Shown: piece after piece, positions 1 through 6,763 of the stretch
Layout of the letters: each line of letters starts with the position of its first letter
Position numbering within the stretch: position 1 is the stretch's first letter
Assembly: GCA_934394615.1 (NCBI GenBank)
Contig: CAKRRJ010000047.1
Coordinates: 1-18,027 of the forward strand
Source of the DNA: an uncultured Lachnospiraceae bacterium
Lineage (GTDB): Bacteria > Bacillota > Clostridia > Lachnospirales > Lachnospiraceae
Direction of reading: 5' to 3'
Length of the DNA: 18,027 nucleotides
Translations under genes and position numbers: made by a program
Notes under the pieces: model-generated
What the model saw: the letters and a program-made list of their open reading frames with translations, nothing else
The model's database searches: none
Told to the model about the DNA's origin: nothing

Positions 1-42
1 GCCTGCGGCCTCTGCCAGTTCCATCAGTTTGCGTTCCTGCAT
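1..42 (-). CDS. 5' end of a gene following rbfA, probably DHH-family phosphoesterase (NrnA-like), partial
   Basis: Only the first 14 codons are inside the window (MQERKLMELAEAAG), running off the left edge. The ATG at 42-40 lies 17 bp after the rbfA stop, and a GGGAG sits about 9 nt upstream of it, so this is a real start in the same operon. The residues are too few to identify the protein. In many Clostridia and Bacilli the gene after rbfA encodes a DHH-family nanoRNase/pAp phosphatase (NrnA), and a short amphipathic helical start fits that. The identification rests on neighbourhood alone; truB or another housekeeping gene remains possible. Confidence 0.45.
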   Translation of the reverse strand, partial: MQERKLMELAEAAG

Positions 43-59
43 CCTCCGTCACTCCCTTC

Positions 60-425
60 TCAGTCTTTTAAGTCTTTTGTAACCTCGTCGATCAGTCTGG
101 ACATATTCACGCCATACTCGATGGACTGGTCCAGAACAAAGGTGATCTCCGGGGTGTTGCGCAAATTCACGCGGTGCGCAAGCTCTCTGCGGATGTAGCC
201 AACGGCACTCTTAAGGCCGGTAATGGCATCCTTCGCGCGCTCCTCATCGCCCAGCACGCTGATGTACGCCTTGCAGTATTTTAAATCCGGTGTAACCTCA
301 ACAGCCACAACAGAGGTCATGGCGCCGTTCACACGCGGGTCCTTGATCTCAGTGCGGATGATCTCGCTGAGTTCTCTCTGCACTTCCATGTTGATTCTCG
401 TATTTTTGATGCTGTTTTTTCGCAT
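60..425 (-). CDS. rbfA: Ribosome-binding factor A
   Basis: This 121-residue protein is the normal length for RbfA, a small single-KH-fold factor that binds the 30S subunit and helps mature the 5' end of 16S rRNA, notably during cold adaptation. Visible family features are the N-terminal helix with basic residues, the IKDPRV segment near residue 27, the VEVTPDLKYCKAYISV beta strand around residues 42-57, and the C-terminal RNTPEITFVLD...G strand near residues 89-106. The ATG is preceded by AGAGG with about 11 nt spacing. It lies 184 bp downstream of infB, a larger gap than elsewhere in this operon, and 17 bp before the next gene. Its role in ribosome maturation fits co-transcription with rimP, nusA and infB. 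Confidence 0.96.
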   Translation of the reverse strand: MRKNSIKNTRINMEVQRELSEIIRTEIKDPRVNGAMTSVVAVEVTPDLKYCKAYISVLGDEERAKDAITGLKSAVGYIRRELAHRVNLRNTPEITFVLDQSIEYGVNMSRLIDEVTKDLKD

Positions 426-515
426 TCTGTTTCATTCCTCTCTGTTTAAGTCCGTCTGAAACGACTGTTCTGCGTCCTGCAAAATGCCATTCCATCACAA
501 ACTCCAAATACTCTT

Positions 516-547
516 AAAGGAAGCACCAAAAAATCAGTGCTTCCTTT
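516..547 (-). promoter_or_regulatory. Perfect intra-operon hairpin between infB and rbfA
   Basis: Inverted repeat with perfect 11-bp arms (AAAGGAAGCAC at 516-526, GTGCTTCCTTT at 537-547) around a 10-nt loop. In the operon's sense (minus strand) the loop reads TGATTTTTTG and the stem is followed by AAGAGTATTTGG, which is not a real U-tract, so it is not a canonical intrinsic terminator. It may act as a partial terminator, an mRNA-processing or stabilising stem, or a spacer separating infB from rbfA expression. The rest of the 426-609 gap holds no gene I can support; ylxP (DUF503), found here in many Firmicutes, is absent. Confidence 0.6.
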
Positions 548-609
548 CTGAAGTTTAGGGGATCCGTGACTGCCCTTCCATCTGCGCAGCCACATGGATT
601 TTATAAATC

Positions 610-3447
610 CTAGCGCGGTACCTCTACCATCATGTATGCTTCAACCATATCATCTTCCTTGACATCGTTGAACTTCTCGAATACAAGACCGCACTCGTAA
701 CCAGTTGCAACTTCCTTGACATCGTCTTTGAAACGCTTTAAGGAAGCCAGCGCACCGTCGAAGATCTGCTCACCGTCACGGGTGATGCGGCAGGAGCATC
801 CTCTCTGGAACTTACCATCCATCACGTAAGCACCTGCAATGGTACCAACACCGGATGCCTTGAAGGTCTGGCGGACAACTGCGTGACCGATGACCTGCTC
901 CTCGAATACCGGATCCAGCATGCCCTTCATAGCTGCCTCTACATCCTCGATTGCCTGGTAGATGACGCGGTACAGACGCAGGTCTACCTTCTCGCGGTCT
1001 GCGATGGACTTCGCGGTAGCGTCCGGACGTACGTTAAATCCAATGATGATCGCGTTGGAAGCAGATGCCAGGGATACATCGGACTCGTTGATGGCACCAA
1101 CGCCGCCGTGGATGACCTTGACTACAACTTCCTCGTTGGACAGTTTTACAAGACTCTGTTTTACTGCCTCTACGGACCCCTGTACGTCTGCCTTTACAAT
1201 GATCGGAAGCTCCTTGACATTACCTGCCTTGATCTGGCTGAACAGATCATCCAGGGACAGCTTCGCCTTGGTGTCTTCCAGTAATTTATTCTTGCTCTCA
1301 GAGATGAAGGTCTCTGCGTAGCTTCTTGCCTCTTTCTCGTTCTCGGTAGCCATCAGGACGTCGCCTGCGCCCGGAACATCGTTTAAGCCCAGGATCTCAA
1401 CCGGCATGGACGGACCAGCCTCTTTGACTCTGCGGCCCTTATCATCCATCATAGCGCGGACTTTACCGTAGCACGGACCAGCGGTTACGTTATCGCCGAC
1501 ACGAAGGGTACCCTTCTGTACCAGGATGGTAGCAACCGGGCCTTTGCCCTTATCCAGCTCAGCCTCAATGACAAGGCCTCTTGCGCGGCGGTTCGGGTTT
1601 GCCTTTAACTCTTTCACTTCTGCAGTCAGAAGGATCATTTCAAGCAGCTCCGGAATGCCTTCCTTGGTGTGTGCGGATACCGGTACGAATACGGTGTTGC
1701 CGCCCCAGTCCTCCGGGATCAGCTCGTACTCAGCCAGCTCCTGTTTTACGCGGTCTACGTTAGCGGACGGCTTATCGATCTTGTTGATGGCAACGATGAT
1801 CTCAACCTCTGCTGCCTTCGCGTGGTTGATTGCCTCAACGGTCTGCGGCATTACGCCATCGTCTGCTGCAACAACCAGGATTGCGATATCGGTAGACTGT
1901 GCACCACGCATACGCATTGCGGTGAACGCCTCATGTCCCGGGGTATCCAGGAAGGTGATCTGCTGGCCGCGCACGTCTACGGTGTAAGCACCGATGTGCT
2001 GGGTGATGCCGCCTGCCTCGCGGGAGGTAACATTGGTCTGACGGATCGCATCAAGCAGGGAAGTTTTACCGTGGTCAACGTGTCCCATTACGCAGACAAC
2101 CGGCGGTCTGGAAACCATATCTTCCTCGTTCTCATCTTCCTCTTTTAACAGCTCGGCAATGACATCGACCTTCTCTTCCTTCTCGCAGAGTACCTCGTAC
2201 TCCATTGCGATCTCCTCTGCCTGATCGAAGTCGATCTCAGAGTTTAAGGTTACGATCTTGCCCTGTAAGAACAGCTTCTTCACGATAGCGGACGGCTGCA
2301 GTTTCATCTTATCAGCCAGTTCCTTGATGGTCAGAACCTCCGGAATGGTGATTACCTTTACGGTATCCTCCACCTTCTCCTCAGCCGGCTTCTGCGGCAT
2401 GATGAACGGGTGCTTGGAAACCTTTCCGTTCTTGCTTCTTGGTCCGTCTTCCATCATTCTGGTCTTATCGTATTTGTCTTTCTTATGCGCGTTGTTGGTC
2501 TGCTGACGGTTGTTGGTCGGCTTAGTCTGGATCGGGGTATCGTAGCTCTTGGAGCCGCCGTCTCTCTGACCCGGTCTGCCGGAACCACCCTGACGGTTTC
2601 CGCCAAAGCCGCCCTGGCGATTGTCTCTGTTTCCACCGAAGCCGCCGCCCTGACGGTTATCTCGGTTTCCGCCAAAGCCGCCGCCCTGACGGTTGTTGTC
2701 GCGGTTGAAGCCGCCCTCACGGTTTCCACCCTGGCGGTTATCGCGGTTAAAGCCGCCGCCCTGGCGATTGTCTCTGTTTCCGCCGAAACCGCCGCTCTGA
2801 CGGTTGTTGTCGCGGTTGAAGCCGCCCTCACGGTTTCCGCCCTGGCGGTTATCGCGGTTAAAGCCGCCTTCACGGTTTCCGCCCTGACGGTTATCTCGGT
2901 TGAAGCCGCCGCCCTGACGATTGTTGTCACGGTTGAAGCCGCCTTCGCGGTTTCCGCCCTGGCGGTTATCGCGGTTAAAGCCGCCTTCACGGTTTCCGCC
3001 CTGGCGGTTATCTCGGTTGAAGCCGCCGCCCTGACGATTGTTGTCTCTGTTAAAACCACCCTGACGGTTATTGTCGCGGTTTCCGTTAAATCCGTTCTGA
3101 CGCTCGCCGTTCTGTGCCGGTCTTGCCTGCTGTCCATTGTTTGCCTGCGGCTGTGCTGCCTGCTGTGCCGGAGCACTGCTGCCCTGCTGCGGACGTGCTG
3201 CCGGTTTGGACTGAGCCGGTCTCTGCTGGGAGTTCTGCGGACGGTATACTGCAGCCAGTTTCTTCTTCGGTGCCGCGCCGTCTGCCTTCGGCTGCTCAGA
3301 AGCGCCAAATGCCTTCTTTACCATGCCGATCTGCGCGTCATTCACGTTGGATGAATGCGTCGCTACGTCCTGATTATTCTTCTGTAACACATCTAATACA
3401 TCTTTGCTGGATTTTCCCAGCTCTTTTGCCAGTTCACTTACTCTCAT
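610..3447 (-). CDS. infB: Translation initiation factor IF-2 with an expanded N/R/Q/G-rich N-terminal tract
   Basis: IF-2 is the GTPase that places fMet-tRNA on the 30S subunit and promotes subunit joining. The ATG at 3447 is chosen because GGAGG lies 8 nt upstream; a GTG two codons earlier would be only 1 nt from it. The product is 945 residues. Domains in order: IF2_N helical domain (about 1-50), Ala/Pro/Gln-rich linker (55-115), an Asn/Arg/Gln/Gly/Phe repeat tract (about 119-296), a second IF2_N-like segment (about 366-418), then the GTPase with G1 GHVDHGKT (455-462), G3 DTPGH (501-505) and G4 NKID (555-558), followed by the beta-barrel, IF2 core and C-terminal fMet-tRNA-binding domain. 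The gene overlaps the preceding L7Ae gene by 14 bp, suggesting translational coupling. The linker is the unusual part; the catalytic core is ordinary. Confidence 0.98.
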   Translation of the reverse strand: MRVSELAKELGKSSKDVLDVLQKNNQDVATHSSNVNDAQIGMVKKAFGASEQPKADGAAPKKKLAAVYRPQNSQQRPAQSKPAARPQQGSSAPAQQAAQPQANNGQQARPAQNGERQNGFNGNRDNNRQGGFNRDNNRQGGGFNRDNRQGGNREGGFNRDNRQGGNREGGFNRDNNRQGGGFNRDNRQGGNREGGFNRDNRQGGNREGGFNRDNNRQSGGFGGNRDNRQGGGFNRDNRQGGNREGGFNRDNNRQGGGFGGNRDNRQGGGFGGNRDNRQGGFGGNRQGGSGRPGQRDGGSKSYDTPIQTKPTNNRQQTNNAHKKDKYDKTRMMEDGPRSKNGKVSKHPFIMPQKPAEEKVEDTVKVITIPEVLTIKELADKMKLQPSAIVKKLFLQGKIVTLNSEIDFDQAEEIAMEYEVLCEKEEKVDVIAELLKEEDENEEDMVSRPPVVCVMGHVDHGKTSLLDAIRQTNVTSREAGGITQHIGAYTVDVRGQQITFLDTPGHEAFTAMRMRGAQSTDIAILVVAADDGVMPQTVEAINHAKAAEVEIIVAINKIDKPSANVDRVKQELAEYELIPEDWGGNTVFVPVSAHTKEGIPELLEMILLTAEVKELKANPNRRARGLVIEAELDKGKGPVATILVQKGTLRVGDNVTAGPCYGKVRAMMDDKGRRVKEAGPSMPVEILGLNDVPGAGDVLMATENEKEARSYAETFISESKNKLLEDTKAKLSLDDLFSQIKAGNVKELPIIVKADVQGSVEAVKQSLVKLSNEEVVVKVIHGGVGAINESDVSLASASNAIIIGFNVRPDATAKSIADREKVDLRLYRVIYQAIEDVEAAMKGMLDPVFEEQVIGHAVVRQTFKASGVGTIAGAYVMDGKFQRGCSCRITRDGEQIFDGALASLKRFKDDVKEVATGYECGLVFEKFNDVKEDDMVEAYMMVEVPR
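2560..3093 (-). repeat. infB low-complexity repeat tract (FNRDNRQGG / NREGG units)
   Basis: About 178 codons of infB are built from short units such as [24 protein letters not shown] and [11 protein letters not shown]. The composition is Gly, Asn, Arg, Gln, Asp and Phe, resembling RGG/FG-type disordered RNA-binding tracts. On the plus strand the same DNA appears as alternating gccgcc and cggttnnn modules. These create long spurious Ala/Val-rich open frames on the opposite strand, which should not be annotated. Confidence 0.9.
2797..3030 (-). repeat. 117-bp tandem duplication inside infB
   Basis: Positions 2797-2913 and 2914-3030 are two direct copies of a 117-bp unit. By eye they differ at 5 positions, and all five differences are synonymous: both copies encode the same 39 residues, [10 protein letters not shown] through [10 protein letters not shown]. 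The unit is itself made of smaller 10-14 residue repeats. Confidence 0.85.
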
Positions 3448-3769
3448 ACTCACTACCTCCGATTATATTCATTTGTTTCACGATTGCCTTTGCCAGTCCT
3501 GCATCCACGACGGCGAGCGATGCGCGCATCTGCTTGCCCATGGAATGCCCCAGTTCCTCTTTGCCGCCTAAAAACAGAATAGGAACTTTATAGTAAGTAC
3601 ACATATTGGTAAACATCTTTTTGGTATTGTCGGACGCCTCTTCGGATACGATCACAAGATACGCTTTTCCGCTCTTTACGGCCTTCTCTGTGGAGAACTC
3701 TCCGCTCGCAGTCTTTCCGGCCTTGGTGGCCAGTCCGATCAGGTTCAGGATTTTCTGTCTGTTATCCAA
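3434..3769 (-). CDS. ylxQ: L7Ae/L30e-family RNA-binding protein (YlxQ-like)
   Basis: Small L7Ae-type protein, 111 residues from the proposed start. Family signs: [13 protein letters not shown] near the start, [27 protein letters not shown] in the middle, [10 protein letters not shown] and the [25 protein letters not shown]-terminal half. Such proteins bind kink-turn RNA; the cellular target of the bacterial YlxQ group is not well established. Start choice: the longest frame begins with ATG at 3799 (MRHWKRRWN...), but those residues do not look like the family. A TTG at 3769 gives a family-like N-terminus and has AAGGAG about 10 nt upstream. From that TTG the gene overlaps the ylxR stop by 8 bp. 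Its own end overlaps infB by 14 bp, so all three are probably translationally coupled. Confidence 0.88.
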   Translation of the reverse strand: MDNRQKILNLIGLATKAGKTASGEFSTEKAVKSGKAYLVIVSEEASDNTKKMFTNMCTYYKVPILFLGGKEELGHSMGKQMRASLAVVDAGLAKAIVKQMNIIGGSEYESK

Positions 3770-4040
3770 GCTGTTCCATCTCCTTTTCCAGTGTCTCATA
3801 CACCTCTTTCGGGATCGCCATCTTGAAGGAACGCTCCAGGCCTTTTCCCTTCACTGCCTTTTTGAAGCAGTCTACAGACGGGCAGATGTAAGCGCCGCGT
3901 CCGTTCTTGCGGCCGGTCGCGTCCACCACAAACTCCCCTTCCGGTGTTTTCAGTATACGGATCATTTCTTTTTTGTTCTTCATTTCACCGCAGCCGATAC
4001 ACTGTCTCTGCGGAAATTTCTTTGCATTCACCAATTGCAT
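3762..4040 (-). CDS. ylxR: YlxR family RNA-binding protein
   Basis: 92-residue basic protein of the YlxR family (DUF448), which sits between nusA and the L7Ae gene in most Firmicutes. Visible motifs are RQCIGCGEMKNKKEMIRI (about residues 12-29, with the CxxC pair at 14 and 17) and GRGAYIC (47-53) followed by a second Cys at 58. Work in B. subtilis links YlxR to RNase P modulation (name RnpM), to my recollection; that function is transferred by family, not seen here. The ATG at 4040 has AGGA 7 nt upstream; an in-frame GTG two codons earlier is too close to it. The gap to nusA is 30 bp. Confidence 0.93.
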   Translation of the reverse strand: MQLVNAKKFPQRQCIGCGEMKNKKEMIRILKTPEGEFVVDATGRKNGRGAYICPSVDCFKKAVKGKGLERSFKMAIPKEVYETLEKEMEQLG

Positions 4041-4070
4041 GCTCACTTCCTATTCTGTATTTCTTAGCTA

Positions 4071-5225
4071 TTAGAACTCGGTATTGTTGTCTGAATACTC
4101 ATCGGTAGCGGATACTTCGAAGTCTGCGTCCAGCTCATCGTACACGCCCTCTTCCTGAGAGTCAATGCCCATCTCCTCAAACAGTCCAAGCTCTCTTGCC
4201 TGGGTCTCGCTCTTAATGTCGATCTTGTAGCCGGTCAGACGTGCTGCCAGTCTTGCGTTCTGGCCCTCTTTACCGATTGCCAGGGAAAGCTGGTAATCCG
4301 GAACGATAACCTGTGCCTCCTTGCTCTCCTCATCTGCAACCACGCAGATAACCTTTGCCGGGCTTAACGCGTTCTCGATCATGAATGCCGGGTTCTCATC
4401 CCAGGTGATGATGTCGATCTTCTCACCGCGCAGCTCATTTACGATGGAGTTGACCCGGGCGCCGTTCATGCCGACACATGCGCCGACCGGATCTACGTTC
4501 GGATCGTTGGAGCATACGGCGATCTTGGTTCTGGAACCAGCCTCACGCGCGATTGCCTTGATCTCTACGGTGCCGTCTTTCACCTCGGTAACCTCTTCCT
4601 CAAACAGGCGTTTTACCAGGTCCGGATGCGTGCGGGATACAGAGATGCGCGGTCCCTTCGGGGTATCTTTTACTTCCAGAACGTAAACTTTGATACGCTC
4701 AGTCGGCTTGAACACCTCGCCCTTTACCTGCTCTGCCTCGTTTAAGATGGCATCGACCTTGCCCAGGTTGATGCTGACATTCTTGCCCAGGTAACGCTGT
4801 ACGATACCGGTCACAACGTCTTTCTCCTTCTGGTACCACTCGTTGAACTGCATGCTGCGCTCTTCCTCGCGGATTTTCTGCAGGATCACGTTCTTTGCGT
4901 TCTGGGTAGCGATACGGCCGAAGGACTTAGACTCGATCGGAACGTTGATGATATCGCCGATGAAAAATTTCGGGTTTTTGATTCTTGCCTCTGCGTAGCT
5001 GATCTGGGTTAACGGATCCTCAACCTCTTCCACAACTTCCTTCTCTGCGTATACAGCGAAATCGCCGGTCTCCGGGTTGATGGTTACTTTGATATTATCT
5101 GCTTTTCCAAAATGGTTCTTGCATGCGGTCAGCAGAGAGTTCTCGATTGCCTCTAACAGCGTTGCCTTGCTGATATTTTTTTCCTTTTCCAGCAGGTTTA
5201 ATGCCTCGATCAATTCCTTATTCAT
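4071..5225 (-). CDS. nusA: Transcription termination/antitermination protein NusA
   Basis: NusA binds RNA polymerase and nascent RNA, and modulates pausing, intrinsic termination and antitermination. At 384 residues it has the short Gram-positive layout with no C-terminal acidic repeat domains. In order: N-terminal polymerase-binding domain (1-125, starting MNKELIEALNLLEKEK), S1 domain (about 135-200, with TGIVQRYLGKNVSINL), KH1 with VGMNGARVN (251-259) and KH2 with the conserved IGKEGQNARLAARLTG (317-332). A Glu/Asp-rich tail follows from about 350. The start has AGGAGG 8 nt upstream. Being second in an operon whose leader carries an intrinsic terminator makes autoregulation through that terminator plausible. 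Confidence 0.98.
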   Translation of the reverse strand: MNKELIEALNLLEKEKNISKATLLEAIENSLLTACKNHFGKADNIKVTINPETGDFAVYAEKEVVEEVEDPLTQISYAEARIKNPKFFIGDIINVPIESKSFGRIATQNAKNVILQKIREEERSMQFNEWYQKEKDVVTGIVQRYLGKNVSINLGKVDAILNEAEQVKGEVFKPTERIKVYVLEVKDTPKGPRISVSRTHPDLVKRLFEEEVTEVKDGTVEIKAIAREAGSRTKIAVCSNDPNVDPVGACVGMNGARVNSIVNELRGEKIDIITWDENPAFMIENALSPAKVICVVADEESKEAQVIVPDYQLSLAIGKEGQNARLAARLTGYKIDIKSETQARELGLFEEMGIDSQEEGVYDELDADFEVSATDEYSDNNTEF

Positions 5226-5248
5226 GATTTTATCCTCCTAAATTCTGT

Positions 5249-5713
5249 TTAAAAATCAAACGCCAGCCGGATCAGCGCGATTTCCGGACGCTCAAATACC
5301 AGTTCGCCTTCTGTCGTTTCGATGGTCACAGTTTCCTTGTCGTATGCCTTTAAGATTCCGGTAAACTCTTTCTGTTTGTTCTTTGCCTTGTAAAGGCGGA
5401 TCTCAACTTCCTCGCCCATGCTGCGCTCAAAGTCGCGCTCTTTTTTCAGCGGACGGCCAAGTCCCGGTGAACTCACCTCGAGGATGTAACTGTCCTCGAT
5501 GAAGTCTGTCTTGTCGAGCCAGTCGCTTAAAATACGGCTGATGACCTCGCAGTCATCCACCGCGATGCCGCCCTCTTTGTCGATGTAGGCGCGCAGATAC
5601 CAGGTGCCGGCTTCCTTTACATACTCTACATCCCAAAGCTCGAAGTTATGCTCTGCGAGGACCGGAAGCAGGAATGCCTCTGTTTTGGATTCGTATTCTT
5701 CTCTTCTTGTCAT
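5249..5713 (-). CDS. rimP: Ribosome maturation factor RimP
   Basis: First gene of the operon. RimP binds the 30S subunit during assembly and helps load ribosomal protein uS12. The 154-residue product shows the two-domain family pattern: N-terminal LWDVEYVKEAGTWYLRAYID (about 27-46), the VDDCEVISRILSDWLD helix, the hallmark LEVSSPGLGRPL (about 79-90), and a C-terminal SH3-like barrel with GILKAYDKETVTIET. ATG at 5713 is chosen because AGAGGT is 7 nt upstream; a GTG three codons earlier abuts it. It lies 23 bp upstream of nusA. A leader of about 140 nt separates it from the promoter. Confidence 0.96.
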   Translation of the reverse strand: MTRREEYESKTEAFLLPVLAEHNFELWDVEYVKEAGTWYLRAYIDKEGGIAVDDCEVISRILSDWLDKTDFIEDSYILEVSSPGLGRPLKKERDFERSMGEEVEIRLYKAKNKQKEFTGILKAYDKETVTIETTEGELVFERPEIALIRLAFDF

Positions 5714-5762
5714 GGTTGTCACCTCTCTTCACGTCATGCACTGACATACAGCGCCGCGGCGG

Positions 5763-5790
5763 ATTCAGGTACGTTTTCTTCCCCCTGAAT
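5763..5790 (-). promoter_or_regulatory. Second hairpin in the rimP leader
   Basis: Seven-base-pair perfect stem (ATTCAGG at 5763-5769, CCTGAAT at 5784-5790) with a 14-nt purine-rich loop in the transcript, between the leader terminator and rimP. Nearby is the self-complementary CGCCGCGGCG (about 5752-5761). Together they suggest a folded leader, but no known riboswitch class is recognised. Confidence 0.4.
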
Positions 5791-5799
5791 GTGCCCGGC

Positions 5800-5833
5800 A
5801 AAAAATTGAGAGTGGACATATGCCCACTCTCAA
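5800..5833 (-). terminator. Intrinsic terminator in the leader of the rimP-nusA operon (attenuator)
   Basis: Read on the minus strand: TTGAGAGTGG, an 8-nt centre GCATATGT, CCACTCTCAA, then TTTTTT. The outer 10-bp arms are perfect and the centre can pair further through one G-U. The six-T tract follows the stem directly. No minus-strand gene lies upstream that would need a terminator here, and it sits about 22 nt downstream of the operon's predicted transcription start, so it should act as an attenuator of rimP-nusA. Confidence 0.82.
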
Positions 5834-5861
5834 GCTGTCAGATTATCATGTTATCGTTTGT

Positions 5862-5890
5862 ATTATAGCACCTGCTTTTCGGAAATGCAA
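5862..5890 (-). promoter_or_regulatory. Sigma-A promoter of the rimP-nusA-infB operon
   Basis: Minus strand: -35 TTGCAT (5890-5885), 17-nt spacer, -10 TATAAT (5867-5862) preceded by TGC, an extended -10. The predicted start is near 5855. This is the best promoter upstream of rimP. Confidence 0.8.
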
Positions 5891-5956
5891 GGGGTTTTCT
5901 GGCACTCTTTTTTCTTTTCTTCATAAAATAAAGTAAAATATCCGGGAGGAACGGCT

Positions 5957-6763
5957 ATGAATCCTGTTTTAAATGTCTGCGATGTCAGCTACTCCTACCA
6001 TTCCCCGGAGGGCGCTACCCCGGCACTCTCCCACATCTCCTTCTCGGTGAGCTCCGGCGAGTTTCTTGCCATTGTCGGTCCGTCGGGCTGCGGCAAATCC
6101 ACCCTGCTTTCCCTGCTTGCCGGACTGATCACTCCGGAGGAAGGAACTATTTATATAGAAGATACTCCACTCACCAGCGCGCGCTCCGGCATCGGCTATA
6201 TGCTCCAGCGGGATCATCTGTTTGAGTGGCGCACCATCCGGGAAAACGCGGCGCTCGGACTGGAGATCCGCCACCGCAAAAATGCCGAAACCCTCCGCGA
6301 ACTTGATGAACTGCTGGAAAAATACGGACTTGCCGCCTTTGCCTCCTCGCGCCCCTCCGAACTCTCCGGCGGCATGCGCCAGCGCGCGGCGCTCATCCGC
6401 ACCCTCATCTTAAAGCCGGATCTGCTGCTCCTCGATGAGCCGTTCTCCGCCCTCGATTACCAGACCCGCCTTTCCGTCTGCGATGACATTGCTTCTATTA
6501 TAAGAGAGACAAAAAAGACCGCCATCCTGATTACCCATGACCTGGCAGAAGCCATCAGCACCGCTGACCGCGTGCTGGTTCTCTCCGCAAGGCCCGGGCA
6601 GGTAAAGGCGGAGCTTCCGCTCACCTTTTCCGCTCAGTATGACAGTCCGTTAAAGCGGCGCAACGCCCCGGAGTTTTCCGGTTATTTCCACAAGCTCTGG
6701 AACGAACTTCGGGAACCGGATACTCCAAAGGAAGATGCGCCGGATCAGATTGCTTTCCAGTAA
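5957..6763 (+). CDS. ABC transporter ATP-binding protein (nitrate/sulfonate/taurine type), orphan
   Basis: 268-residue ATPase subunit of an importer of the SsuB/TauB/NrtD type. All nucleotide-binding motifs are intact: Walker A GPSGCGKST (41-49), Q-loop Gln84, signature LSGGMRQR (136-143), Walker B LLLLDEP (156-162), D-loop SALD (164-167) and the switch His194 in ITHD. The start has GGGAGG 7 nt upstream. Two TAAAAT boxes 10 bp apart (5924-5929, 5934-5939) could serve as a -10, but no good -35 is seen. Normally such an ATPase is encoded next to a permease and a periplasmic-type binding protein; neither is present on either side. The substrate is therefore unknown and it may serve a transporter encoded elsewhere. 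Its 3' end overlaps the convergent hydrolase gene by 19 bp. Confidence 0.9.
   Translation: MNPVLNVCDVSYSYHSPEGATPALSHISFSVSSGEFLAIVGPSGCGKSTLLSLLAGLITPEEGTIYIEDTPLTSARSGIGYMLQRDHLFEWRTIRENAALGLEIRHRKNAETLRELDELLEKYGLAAFASSRPSELSGGMRQRAALIRTLILKPDLLLLDEPFSALDYQTRLSVCDDIASIIRETKKTAILITHDLAEAISTADRVLVLSARPGQVKAELPLTFSAQYDSPLKRRNAPEFSGYFHKLWNELREPDTPKEDAPDQIAFQ

Noticed and set aside
594..610. GGATTT-TAT-AAATCC inverted repeat at the infB stop
   Set aside because: A six-base AT-rich stem with no T-tract, likely chance.
2560..3093. Possible CRISPR-like or intergenic repeat array
   Set aside because: The repeats are in frame within infB and encode protein units; there are no unique spacers of constant length.
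2410..3354. Long Ala/Val-rich open frame on the plus strand opposite infB, and a Thr/Arg/Ala-rich frame on the minus strand at 2454-3308
   Set aside because: Both are shadows of the low-complexity infB repeat; they lack a ribosome site and family resemblance, and their composition simply mirrors the repeat read in another frame.
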